Below are positions 1 through 6,831 of a stretch of DNA of 9,293 nucleotides, one piece after another. This DNA comes from Burkholderiales bacterium (lineage in GTDB: Bacteria; Pseudomonadota; Gammaproteobacteria; Burkholderiales; CAIKXV01), in contig JACMMK010000163.1 of NCBI GenBank assembly GCA_014379045.1, positions 1 to 9,293 on the forward strand, written 5' to 3'. A program made the translations under genes and the position numbers. How positions within the stretch are numbered: position 1 is the first letter of the stretch; every line of letters begins with the position of its first letter. Below the pieces are notes generated by a model. That model had not been told where the DNA came from and searched no databases. It was given only the letters and a program-made list of their open reading frames with translations.

Positions 1-141
1 CGCAACGGCATCGCTGTCGGCGGGCCGGCCAGCGCGCCGCTGCTCGGCACTGCGATCGCCGACGCGGTGGCCGAACAGTTGTGGAACTGGAAGGTACGGA
101 TCGATCGACGATTCGTTTCCAGCTACGCCACGCAGCCCTGA
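1..141 (+). CDS. C-terminal end of an unrecognised protein (5' truncated)
   Basis: The first 46 codons of the window are open in frame 1 and end at a TGA at 139-141. The tail begins RNGIAVGGPASAPLLGTAIA and continues with an Ala/Trp-rich helix-like stretch, then a basic segment (KVRIDRRF) before the stop. Codon use is GC-rich at third positions, as in the neighbouring genes, which supports real coding. I do not recognise the family. The Gly-Gly-Pro-Ala-Ser-Ala-Pro pattern followed by an Ala-rich helix faintly recalls C-termini of large oxidoreductase subunits, but that is too weak to name a function. The start lies outside the window. The gene is separated from the next one by about 150 bases with its own dyads, so it is probably not in the same transcription unit. 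Confidence 0.55.
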   Translation, partial: RNGIAVGGPASAPLLGTAIADAVAEQLWNWKVRIDRRFVSSYATQP

Positions 142-176
142 GAGCTGGGCGTGCGTTTTCTCACGAAGGCAAGCTT

Positions 177-204
177 GGCGCTAGTCCATTCGGACTAGTC
201 CGCC
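177..204. promoter_or_regulatory. Nested dyad and direct repeat upstream of the NIDO gene (candidate operator or hairpin)
   Basis: CTAGTCC at 181-187 is followed after four bases by its exact reverse complement GGACTAG at 192-198. The outer bases GGCG (177-180) and CGCC (201-204) can extend the stem with a two-base bulge. CTAGTCC also recurs as a direct copy at 195-201, so 192-201 (GGACTAGTCC) is itself a 10-base palindrome. No T-run follows, so it does not look like an intrinsic terminator. A symmetric site about 90 bases before the start codon could bind a dimeric helix-turn-helix regulator; the regulator is unknown. An alternative is an RNA hairpin at the end of the upstream transcript. 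Confidence 0.45.
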
Positions 205-230
205 TTGTATGTGCACTGGCGCAGACCTGC

Positions 231-243
231 GCTACCGGGTAGC
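231..243. repeat. Small perfect inverted repeat in the NIDO gene leader
   Basis: GCTAC at 231-235 and GTAGC at 239-243 are perfect reverse complements around a three-base CGG centre. It lies about 50 bases before the GTG start and would form a short hairpin in the leader RNA if transcription starts upstream of it. A role is not shown; a repeat this short could be chance. Confidence 0.3.
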
Positions 244-280
244 TTCCGTGGGCGCCTAACCGCGAATCCATTTTTCCTTG

Positions 281-286
281 AAGGAG
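281..286 (+). promoter_or_regulatory. Shine-Dalgarno site that fixes the NIDO gene start
   Basis: AAGGAG lies five bases before the GTG at 292. It is the strongest ribosome binding site in the window. It selects the GTG over the in-frame TTG at 205, and the chosen start places a typical signal peptide exactly at the N terminus. Confidence 0.75.
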
Positions 287-291
287 ACACC

Positions 292-1122
292 GTGAACCTC
301 AACAAATCCCTGCTCGGCGCCGTCTTGGCCCTGTGCGCCTGCGTTGCAACGACCGCGCACGCGGCCGCCATCCGCGATGCCGCATCGTTCACCGGCAATT
401 CGCTGGCTGCCAATGACGACGGTTCGACCGGGCTGGTCAACCTCGGCTTCACCGCGAACTTCTACGGCAACTCGTTCACACAGACGTATGTCAACAACAA
501 CGGCAATGTCACGTTCAACGGGCCGCTGAGCACGTTCACGCCGTTCAACCTCACGCCGGCCTCGACGACCCGGATCATCGCCGCCTTCTTCGCCGATGTG
601 GACACCCGCGGCGCGGGCTCGTCGCTGGTGACCTACGGCACGGCCACGCTGAACAGCCGCCAGGTGTTCGGCGTCAACTACATCAACGTCGGATACTTCG
701 CCGCGCAAGATGACAAGCTGAACTCGTTCCAGTTGCTGCTGACCGAACGCAGCGATGTCGCCGCGGGCGATTTCGACATCGAGTTCAACTACGACCGCGT
801 TCTCTGGGAAACGGGATCGGCGTCGGGTGGGACGAACGGCTTCGGGGGCACCTCGGCGGGCGTCGGTTTCGCAGCCGGCAATGGCGTCGATGCGTTCCAG
901 CTCGCCGGCTCGCTGGTGAACGGCGCGCTGCTCGACGGCGGGCCGAACGCGCTGATCAGCAACCGCCTCAACAGCAACGTCGACGGCCGCTACATCTTCA
1001 ACGTGCGCAACGGCACCATCATCGTGCCGCCGTCGCCGGTGATCCCGGTGCCGGGCGCGCTGGTGCTGATGCTCTCGGGCATCACGCTGGTCGGCGCAAT
1101 GGCGCGTCGTCGCAAGACCTGA
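292..1122 (+). CDS. Secreted NIDO-domain protein with PEP-CTERM/VPLPA-type C-terminal sorting signal
   Basis: This 276-residue protein starts at GTG 292. Residues 1-24 form a Sec signal peptide: Lys5, a hydrophobic core at 7-19, and an Ala-His-Ala cleavage site at 22-24. The body matches the bacterial nidogen-like (NIDO) fold, with the hallmark YVNNNGNVTFNG segment, then RIIAAFFADVDTRG, a QVFGVNYINVGYF strand and a DIEFNYDRVLWETG segment. The last 27 residues are a sorting signal: a Pro-rich lead-in ending IPVPGA, a hydrophobic helix, then Arg-Arg-Arg-Lys-Thr. In PEP-CTERM and VPLPA-CTERM families this signal is recognised by an exosortase or related enzyme in the inner membrane, and such proteins are often linked to exopolysaccharide or biofilm matrix. 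Surface display or release is inferred from this. The motif is a variant (I-P-V-P-G). No exosortase gene is in the window. The ligand is unknown. Confidence 0.85.
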   Translation: MNLNKSLLGAVLALCACVATTAHAAAIRDAASFTGNSLAANDDGSTGLVNLGFTANFYGNSFTQTYVNNNGNVTFNGPLSTFTPFNLTPASTTRIIAAFFADVDTRGAGSSLVTYGTATLNSRQVFGVNYINVGYFAAQDDKLNSFQLLLTERSDVAAGDFDIEFNYDRVLWETGSASGGTNGFGGTSAGVGFAAGNGVDAFQLAGSLVNGALLDGGPNALISNRLNSNVDGRYIFNVRNGTIIVPPSPVIPVPGALVLMLSGITLVGAMARRRKT

Positions 1123-1150
1123 GTCTCCGCGCGCTTCGTTCGCGATCTGA

Positions 1151-1175
1151 AGAAGCCCGCTCAGGCGGGCTTTTT
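1151..1175. terminator. Rho-independent terminator between convergent genes
   Basis: AAGCCCGC at 1153-1160 pairs perfectly with GCGGGCTT at 1165-1172 across a four-base loop, and Ts run on to 1175. It lies 30 bases after the NIDO gene stop and is a classic terminator in the plus direction. In the minus direction it follows directly after the aminotransferase stop (1177-1175), and the opposite side reads CTTCTTC, a weaker T-rich tail. It can therefore plausibly end both converging transcripts. Confidence 0.88.
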
Positions 1176-2335
1176 CACGTCCGTAGCGCCGACACCAGCC
1201 GTCCGACGGCCGTCTCCACGCTCGCGCGGTCGAGCGCACCGTATGACACGCGCAGCAGACACGGTTCGTCGACCCCGAACGCTACGCCCGGAATCACCGC
1301 GACTCGGTGCGAGGCGATCATGCGCCGCGCGAGCGCGAGCGAATCGCCTCCGTCCGCCACGCGCAACAGGCAATAGAACGCGCCGCGGGTGCGCGGCACC
1401 GTGACGCGTGGTTCGAGCGGTTGCAACGCGGCCAATACCGCTTCGCGCACGGCTGTCAGTGCGGCGATGCGCGGGGCGCACCACTGCGCACCTGCGGCCA
1501 GCGCAACCACGGCAGCGAGCTGCGACACCATCGGCGGACAGATCAGATTGGTGTCCTGGATCTTTGCGATCGCCGGGTACAGATGCACCGGAATCACCAT
1601 GTAGCCGACGCGCCAGCTCGCGAAGCCGTAGGCCTTGGACAATGAGTACAGGGAGATCGTATGCCGGCCTGCATCGGGCAGCGATCCCGGCGAGAACGAC
1701 GCGTCGCCCTCGTGCACGAAGTATTCGTAGGCCTCGTCGCTCACGTGGTAGAGCCCGCGTTCGAGGCATAGCGCATTGACGGCTGCGAGGCTCGCACGCG
1801 AGTACACAGCGCCCGTGGGATTGTTCGGCGATACGGTGACCACCGCCCGGGTGCGCGGCGTGATTGCGCGCGCGATCGCCTCGACATCGAGCTGGTAGTC
1901 GGCGGCGGTCGGCACGCCCACCGGCGTCGCACTCGCCAGCGTGATCGCCATTTCCTGGTTGAAGTAATAGGGCAACGGCAGGATCACTTCATCGCCCGGA
2001 TCGCACACCGCGAGCACGACGTTCAGGAATGCCATGTTGCCGCCAGCGGTCACCACGATCCGTTGCTCGGTACCGGGCACGATCGCGTTGTCGTGCGCGA
2101 GTTTGGTGGTGATCGCCGCGATCAGCGCATCAGCGCCGTGCACCGCCTGATACTTGTTCAGCTCGGGTTCGCGCGCGAGCGCATCGATCGCGTCGAACAC
2201 CGCCGTCGGCGGGGGGTAGTAGACGACACCCTGGCCGAGCGAGAGCGTCCCGGGATGCTCGCGGATCGCCTGCGCGATCACCGGGATGATCGGGCTCTGC
2301 ACCGCTTCAGCGCGCTTCGAGGGCGAGTAGGGCAC
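1175..2335 (-). CDS. Class I/II pyridoxal-phosphate-dependent aminotransferase
   Basis: The 386-residue protein has the full fold-type I aminotransferase pattern. SLSKAYGF places the Schiff-base lysine at Lys234. SPNNPTG at 169-175 carries the conserved Asn that contacts the PLP ring, VSDEAYEYF has the ring-nitrogen Asp at 200, TAGGN at 96-100 is in the phosphate-binding region, and Arg362 in LLRVSY is the expected carboxylate-binding arginine. Length is normal. It is cytosolic and transfers an amino group between an amino acid and a 2-oxo acid; the specific substrate cannot be read from these motifs, so aspartate, aromatic or alanine type are all possible. The start is GTG 2335, since the first internal Met is at residue 101. 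That start sits six bases after the transporter stop, so it is probably co-transcribed and translationally coupled, without a strong Shine-Dalgarno site. Confidence 0.92.
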   Translation of the reverse strand: MPYSPSKRAEAVQSPIIPVIAQAIREHPGTLSLGQGVVYYPPPTAVFDAIDALAREPELNKYQAVHGADALIAAITTKLAHDNAIVPGTEQRIVVTAGGNMAFLNVVLAVCDPGDEVILPLPYYFNQEMAITLASATPVGVPTAADYQLDVEAIARAITPRTRAVVTVSPNNPTGAVYSRASLAAVNALCLERGLYHVSDEAYEYFVHEGDASFSPGSLPDAGRHTISLYSLSKAYGFASWRVGYMVIPVHLYPAIAKIQDTNLICPPMVSQLAAVVALAAGAQWCAPRIAALTAVREAVLAALQPLEPRVTVPRTRGAFYCLLRVADGGDSLALARRMIASHRVAVIPGVAFGVDEPCLLRVSYGALDRASVETAVGRLVSALRT

Positions 2336-2341
2336 GCGCGC

Positions 2342-3094
2342 TCAGGTCTTCAAGGTGAACGGGTTGAAATCGGTCGTGCGGTCGAAGTGATCTTCCTGTT
2401 CGGCCCGCTTCAGCCAGGCGACGATGCGGTACGTGAACGGCAGCGCAAGGATCTCCCAGCCGACCTTCAGCAGGTAGTTCGAGAACATGACCGCGCCCAG
2501 CAGCGCATCGGACCAGACCCCGTAGAAAGCAACCGGATAGAAGATCAGCGTATCCACCCCCTGGCCCAGCCCGGTCGAACCGATCATGCGTACCCACAAC
2601 GCGCGCCCACCGGACCACACCTTCATTCGCGCCAGCACGTACGAGTTGACGAACTCGCCGACCCAGAACGCGATCAGCGACGCGGCGACGATGCGGGGCG
2701 TCGCACCGAAGATCGTCTCGTACGCCGCCTGATTCGGCCAACCTGAGGCCGGCGGCAACTGCACGACGACCCACGCCATGAACGAGGCGAAGGCGAGCGC
2801 ACCGAAGCCCGCCCAGACGACCTTGCGCGCACGCGCATACCCGTAGACCTCGGTCAGGATGTCGCCGAACACGTACGAGATTGGAAAGAACAGCACGCCG
2901 GCACCGAAGGCGAACGCCCCGATCCACGGCAACTCGATCTGCGCCACCTTCGCCGGGCCGATCAGGTTCGAGCACAGCAGCACACAGACGAACCCGGCCA
3001 TCACGAGGTCGTAGTACCGATAGGTCCGCGGTGCGGACCGGTTGCCGCGGCTGGAGTCGTGTTCCGGATTTCCGAGCGCTTGCGCGCCGATCAT
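2342..3094 (-). CDS. yhhQ: YhhQ-type queuosine precursor transporter (VUT family)
   Basis: This 250-residue integral membrane protein has the signature of the YhhQ/DUF165 (VUT) family: SNLIGPAK at 42-49, FPISYVFGDILTEVYGYARA at 70-89, and a WVGEFVNSYVLARMK segment at 144-158. About six hydrophobic helices can be read, with a hydrophilic N terminus (1-27) and a charged C-terminal tail from about 229. Family members in E. coli import the queuosine precursors preQ0 and preQ1 for tRNA anticodon modification, so the role here is inferred by homology. The ATG overlaps the ffh stop codon in an ATGA, which implies translational coupling with ffh. The aminotransferase follows six bases later. No other queuosine gene is in the window. 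Confidence 0.88.
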   Translation of the reverse strand: MIGAQALGNPEHDSSRGNRSAPRTYRYYDLVMAGFVCVLLCSNLIGPAKVAQIELPWIGAFAFGAGVLFFPISYVFGDILTEVYGYARARKVVWAGFGALAFASFMAWVVVQLPPASGWPNQAAYETIFGATPRIVAASLIAFWVGEFVNSYVLARMKVWSGGRALWVRMIGSTGLGQGVDTLIFYPVAFYGVWSDALLGAVMFSNYLLKVGWEILALPFTYRIVAWLKRAEQEDHFDRTTDFNPFTLKT

Positions 3095-4437
3095 CGCATA
3101 CCCGGCAGCATGCCCTTCATCCCGCGCATCATCTTCGCCATGCCGCCCTTGGCCACCATCTTCATCATCTTCTGTGCTGACTCGAACTGGTTCAGCAGCT
3201 GATTGACCTGCTGCACGCTGACCCCGGCGCCGGCAGCAATCCGCCGCTTGCGCGACGCCTTCAGCAGCTCGGGCTTCGCGCGCTCGAGTGGCGTCATCGA
3301 CAGGATGATCGCCTCCTGCCGGCCGATCATTTTGTCGTCGACCTGCGCGCCCTGCGCCATCCGCGCGAGGTCGCCCGGCAGCTTGTCGAGCAGCGACGAC
3401 ATCCCGCCCATCTTCTTCATCTGACCGATCTGCTGGCGGAAGTCTTCGAGGTCGAAGCCCTTGCCCGACTTCATCTTCTGCGCGAACTTCTGCGCCTGCG
3501 CGACGTCGACGGTCTTCTGCGCTTCCTCGAGCAGCGACAGCACGTCGCCCATGCCGAGGATGCGCGAGGCCATGCGTTCGGGGTGGAACGCCTCGAGCCC
3601 GCCGAGTTTCTCGCCGACGCCGACGAACTTGATCGGCTTGCCGGTGATCGCGCGCACCGACAGCGCCGCACCGCCGCGCGCATCTCCGTCGAGCTTGGTC
3701 AGGATCACGCCGGTCAACGGCAGCGCCTCGCCGAAGGCCTTCGCGACATTGACCGCATCCTGCCCCTGCATCGAATCGACGACGAACAGCGTCTCGATCG
3801 GCGTGACCGCGGCATGCAGCGCACGGATCTCGTCCATCATCGCTTCGTCGATCGCGAGGCGCCCGGCGGTGTCGACGATCAGCACGTCGAAGTAGTGTCG
3901 CTTCGCGTGATCGAGCGCGCCGGTGGCGATGGCGACCGGTTTTGCATCGGCGGGCGCCTCGTAGAAGCCGACGTCGACCTGGCGCGCAAGCGTGCGCAAC
4001 TGCTCGATCGCGGCCGGCCGATAGACGTCGGCCGACGCGAGCAGCACCTTCTTCTTCTGCGCCGCGAGCATCTTCGCGAGCTTGCCGCTCGAGGTGGTCT
4101 TGCCCGACCCCTGCAACCCGGCCATCAGCAGCACCGCCGGGGGCTGCGTCGCCAGGTCGAGGCCGACCCCCGCTTCACCCATCAGCGCGACGAGTTCGCG
4201 ATGCACGATGCCGACCACTGCCTGACCGGGCGTGAGGCTGGTCAGCACATCCTGGCCGAGCGCCTTCTCGCGCACGCGGCCGATGAAGTCTTTCGCGACC
4301 GGCAGTGCCACATCGGCGTCGAGCAACGCGAGCCGGACTTCGCGCAGCGCCTCCGAGATGTTGTCTTCGGAGAGTCGCGCCTCGCCCTTGAGCGTCTTGA
4401 CGACGCGCGAGAGTCGTTCGGTCAGAGACTCGAGCAT
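3091..4437 (-). CDS. ffh: Signal recognition particle GTPase Ffh (SRP54)
   Basis: Ffh binds 4.5S RNA and signal peptides of nascent membrane proteins, then docks with FtsY to hand the ribosome to the translocon. The 448-residue protein has the complete domain order. The N domain starts at MLESLTERLSRVVK. The G domain carries the P-loop GLQGSGKTT at 107-115, DTAGR at 189-193, TKLDGDARGG at 247-256 and GVGEKLGGLE at 273-282. The M domain follows from about 290 and ends in a Met-rich, Gly/Lys-rich tail, as expected for signal-peptide and RNA binding. Length is close to the E. coli protein. The reading frame stays open to 4584, but the family N terminus begins at the ATG at 4437. It heads a leftward group with yhhQ. 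No clear promoter is visible upstream. Confidence 0.97.
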   Translation of the reverse strand: MLESLTERLSRVVKTLKGEARLSEDNISEALREVRLALLDADVALPVAKDFIGRVREKALGQDVLTSLTPGQAVVGIVHRELVALMGEAGVGLDLATQPPAVLLMAGLQGSGKTTSSGKLAKMLAAQKKKVLLASADVYRPAAIEQLRTLARQVDVGFYEAPADAKPVAIATGALDHAKRHYFDVLIVDTAGRLAIDEAMMDEIRALHAAVTPIETLFVVDSMQGQDAVNVAKAFGEALPLTGVILTKLDGDARGGAALSVRAITGKPIKFVGVGEKLGGLEAFHPERMASRILGMGDVLSLLEEAQKTVDVAQAQKFAQKMKSGKGFDLEDFRQQIGQMKKMGGMSSLLDKLPGDLARMAQGAQVDDKMIGRQEAIILSMTPLERAKPELLKASRKRRIAAGAGVSVQQVNQLLNQFESAQKMMKMVAKGGMAKMMRGMKGMLPGMR

Positions 4438-4629
4438 CGGGCCTGCCGGCAGCGTGAGCGCGACAAGGTGGACGGGGTCGACGCGCGGGAAAAGCGTTCT
4501 GCGCAGACCCACGCGCGGCGTCCCGCGGGGCCCTCGGCGCTCGAGGCGCCACATCGCACGCGCCGCGCCAGACGGCCTGCGCACCGGGTGTCGCGCAGGG
4601 CCGAAACATCGTTCGTGTAGACTCGATTC
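4438..4629. promoter_or_regulatory. Divergent intergenic region between ffh and ypjD
   Basis: This 192-base gap must hold the start signals for both directions. On the plus strand, TAGACT at 4618-4623 matches four of six bases of a sigma-70 -10 box, and transcription from it would begin at or next to the ypjD ATG at 4630. No good -35 box is seen at the expected distance, and no Shine-Dalgarno site precedes that ATG. On the minus strand I see no convincing promoter. GGCAGG about four bases before the ffh ATG may be a weak ribosome binding site. The gap is open in the ffh frame up to 4584, which is common in GC-rich DNA and is not taken as coding. Confidence 0.4.
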
Positions 4630-5490
4630 ATGACTGGAAGTCTACCGTATCTGTTGAGCGCACTTGCCTACGGCTCGTTCGCCGCATACCTCGGAAGCCG
4701 GTTGACGCGCAGCCCCGTGCCGCGCCCGGCAACGCCTGCACCCGGCGAGAAAATCGAGCTGCGCACCCGCTGGCAGCCGGCGTGGGGCGAGCAGACGATC
4801 GTCGCGGCGATCATGGCACTGCATGCCTTCAGTGTCGCCAGCGCGGTGTTTCGCGGCGGCGAGGTGTTCCTGAGTGTCGGGGCTGCATTGTCGGCAATCG
4901 TCCTGGTGACCGTGGTCATCCACTGGCTCGGCAACTTCTTCTACAACCTGCGCGGCCTGCAGTTGCTGGTGTTCCCGGTGGCGGCGCTGTTCGCGCTCGC
5001 CCCGGCGCTGCTCGGCCCGAGCCACCCGATGTCGAACACCGGCATGTGGCTGCTCACCGCGCATGTCGTGGTCGCCCTGCTCGCCTACGGGCTGCTCACG
5101 ATCGCGGCGATGCATGCCATGTTGCTGTCGGCGCTCGACCGACGACTGCGCAGCGGCAGTCTGCCGCCGGTGCTCGCCGGATTGCCGCCGCTGCTCACGA
5201 TGGAAACGATGCTGTTCCAGATCATCATCGCCGGTTTCGTGCTGTTGTCGGCGACGGTACTGAGCGGGCTGCTGTTCTCGGAGGAGCTATTCGGGATGCC
5301 GCTGACGTTCACCCACAAGAACGTGTTCACGCTCGTCTCGTGGGCGATCTTCGCCGCGCTGCTGATCGGCCGCTTCATGTTCGGATGGCGCGGGCGCATC
5401 GCACTGCGCTGGACGCTCTGGGGCTTCCTCGCGCTGGTACTCGCCTACGTCGGCAGCAAGTTCGTGCTCGAGGTCCTGCTCGGGCGTTGA
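4630..5490 (+). CDS. ypjD: CcsA/YpjD-family inner membrane protein (cytochrome c assembly-like)
   Basis: This 286-residue protein has about eight hydrophobic helices, starting with an N-terminal anchor (5-23) and a polar loop (24-52). It resembles YpjD and the HemX/CcsA-like branch of the cytochrome c assembly family: HWLGNFFYNLRGLQLLVFP near 98-116, THVV-like TAHVV at 143-147, and the conserved C-terminal FTHKNVFTLVSWAIFAALL at 227-245. Histidines at 98, 145 and 229 lie in or near helices and are heme-ligand candidates. The Trp-rich WWD motif of true heme-handling CcmC/CcmF/CcsA proteins is not evident, so a direct role in cytochrome c biogenesis is uncertain. Divergence from ffh and the following corB match the E. 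coli order, supporting orthology to ypjD. No Shine-Dalgarno site is visible before the ATG. Confidence 0.85.
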   Translation: MTGSLPYLLSALAYGSFAAYLGSRLTRSPVPRPATPAPGEKIELRTRWQPAWGEQTIVAAIMALHAFSVASAVFRGGEVFLSVGAALSAIVLVTVVIHWLGNFFYNLRGLQLLVFPVAALFALAPALLGPSHPMSNTGMWLLTAHVVVALLAYGLLTIAAMHAMLLSALDRRLRSGSLPPVLAGLPPLLTMETMLFQIIIAGFVLLSATVLSGLLFSEELFGMPLTFTHKNVFTLVSWAIFAALLIGRFMFGWRGRIALRWTLWGFLALVLAYVGSKFVLEVLLGR

Positions 5491-5499
5491 GCGATCCAC

Positions 5500-5515
5500 G
5501 GGCGCGACGGCGCCC
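5500..5515 (+). repeat. Short GC hairpin just before the corB ribosome binding site
   Basis: GGGCGC at 5500-5505 pairs perfectly with GCGCCC at 5510-5515 around a GACG loop. It sits between the ypjD stop and the corB Shine-Dalgarno site (GGAGG, 5521-5525; four bases before the GTG at 5530). No T-run follows, so it is not an intrinsic terminator. It could tune mRNA stability or relative translation of corB, but that is inference. Confidence 0.35.
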
Positions 5516-5529
5516 AGGCCGGAGGCCAA

Positions 5530-6831
5530 GTGAACGACATTTCCATCCAGACCCTGCTCATCGGTCTGCTGATCCTGCTGCTGGTATCCGGCTTCTTCTC
5601 CATCGCCGAGACGAGCATGATGGCGGTGAACCGCTATCGGCTGCGCCACCTCGTGAGCCTCGGCAACCGCGGCGCGATCCTCGCCTCCGGCCTGCTCGAC
5701 CGCACCGACCGGCTGCTCGGTGTCGTCCTGCTCGGCAACAATTTCGTCAACAGTCTGTCGGCCGGCCTGTTCACGGTGATCATGTTCCGCACCCTCGGCG
5801 AGAACGAATGGGCGCTTTGGGTGGGCAGCGCCGGTGTCACCTTCTTCATCCTGGTGTTCTCCGAGATCACGCCCAAGATCATCGGCGCGACCTATCCGGA
5901 ACGCATCGCGCTCGCCTCGGCCTACGTGCTCACCCCGCTGCTCAGGGTGGTGTACCCGGTCGTCTGGTTCGTCAACCTGTTCGTCCAGGCGATCCTCTGG
6001 ACCTTGCGCTTGAAGGCAAAGCAGGAGGCCGAACATACGCTGACGCCGCAGGAGCTGCGCGCACTCGTGCTCGAAGGCGGACACTACATCCCGCAGAAGC
6101 ACCGGAGCATCCTGGTCAACCTGTTCGATCTGGAACAGGTCACCGTCGACGACGTGATGACCCCGCGCGGACAGGTCGAGGCCCTCGATCTGGACGCCCC
6201 CCCGGAACAACTGCTGGCGGAAATCGCCACCTGCTATCACACGCGGCTGGTCGCCTACCGCGGCGAGCTCAACAACGTCGTGGGTATCCTGCACGTGCGG
6301 CGCGCGTTGTCGCTGGTACGCCAGGGCATCGACGACTCGGCGGACGTCGAGGCCTTGCTCGCGCAGCCGTACTTCGTGCCGGCCGGCACCGCGCTCTTCA
6401 CGCAGCTCACCCACTTCCAGGAACAGCGCGAGCGGATCGGTCTGATCGTCAACGAATACGGCGACCTGCAGGGACTCGTCACGCTCGAAGACATCCTCGA
6501 AGAACTGGTCGGCGAATTCACCACCACCGCGCCGGGCCGCGGCGACACGTTCGCACGCAGCGAGGATGGCAGCGTCCTGGTCGAGGCGAGCGCGACGCTG
6601 CGCAGCCTCAACCGCAAGCTCGGACTCAAGTTGCCGCTCGACGGGCCGAAAACATTGAATGGCTTGATTGTCGACTATCTGCGCGATCTGCCGGAGCCGG
6701 GCACCACCGTCAAGATCGCCGGGTACCCGCTAGAGGTGGTGCAGACGCAGGAACGCGCGATCCGATCGGTACGCGTGTACCCGCAGGTCGATGCCGCGGC
6801 GGCGGATATCGCACTCGAGCGCAGCGGGTAG
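5530..6831 (+). CDS. corB: CNNM/CBS-domain transporter-like protein of the HlyC/CorC (CorB) family
   Basis: The 433-residue protein has the standard three-part layout. An N-terminal CNNM (DUF21) membrane domain covers about 1-165, with ETSMMAVNRYRLRHL at 27-41, GNNFVNSLSAGL at 69-80 and FSEITPKIIGATYPERIAL at 110-128. A CBS pair covers about 195-330, including VDDVMTPRGQVEALD at 206-220 and IVNEYGDLQGLVTLEDILEE at 306-325. A C-terminal CorC_HlyC domain runs from about 345 to 418. Family members are linked to magnesium export or homeostasis, with the CBS pair sensing nucleotide and Mg; the older hemolysin label is misleading. E. coli YfjD/CorB sits beside ypjD and ffh as here. GTG 5530 is supported by GGAGG four bases upstream. 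It is probably co-transcribed with ypjD, 39 bases away. Confidence 0.92.
   Translation: MNDISIQTLLIGLLILLLVSGFFSIAETSMMAVNRYRLRHLVSLGNRGAILASGLLDRTDRLLGVVLLGNNFVNSLSAGLFTVIMFRTLGENEWALWVGSAGVTFFILVFSEITPKIIGATYPERIALASAYVLTPLLRVVYPVVWFVNLFVQAILWTLRLKAKQEAEHTLTPQELRALVLEGGHYIPQKHRSILVNLFDLEQVTVDDVMTPRGQVEALDLDAPPEQLLAEIATCYHTRLVAYRGELNNVVGILHVRRALSLVRQGIDDSADVEALLAQPYFVPAGTALFTQLTHFQEQRERIGLIVNEYGDLQGLVTLEDILEELVGEFTTTAPGRGDTFARSEDGSVLVEASATLRSLNRKLGLKLPLDGPKTLNGLIVDYLRDLPEPGTTVKIAGYPLEVVQTQERAIRSVRVYPQVDAAAADIALERSG

Noticed and set aside
177..204. Intrinsic terminator for the gene ending at 141
   Set aside because: The hairpin is not followed by a T-run and its nested repeats fit a protein-binding site better. 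It stays possible only as a structured 3' end.
217..230. A sigma-54 promoter (TGG...GC) for the sorting-signal gene, as reported for some PEP-CTERM genes
   Set aside because: The spacing between GG (218-219) and GC (229-230) is nine bases, one short of the strict ten, and the -12 element is poor.
205..291. Upstream TTG start giving a 305-residue NIDO protein
   Set aside because: It would bury the signal peptide 29 residues inside the protein, while the GTG at 292 has a strong AAGGAG at correct spacing.
256..1239. A 327-codon open frame on the minus strand opposite the NIDO gene
   Set aside because: It is Arg/Val/Glu-rich low-complexity sequence that crosses the terminator and the aminotransferase end. 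It is a shadow of the NIDO gene.
4438..4584. A 49-residue N-terminal extension of Ffh
   Set aside because: The extension is Arg/Pro-rich and unlike any Ffh N terminus. The family starts at the ATG at 4437 with MLESLTERL.
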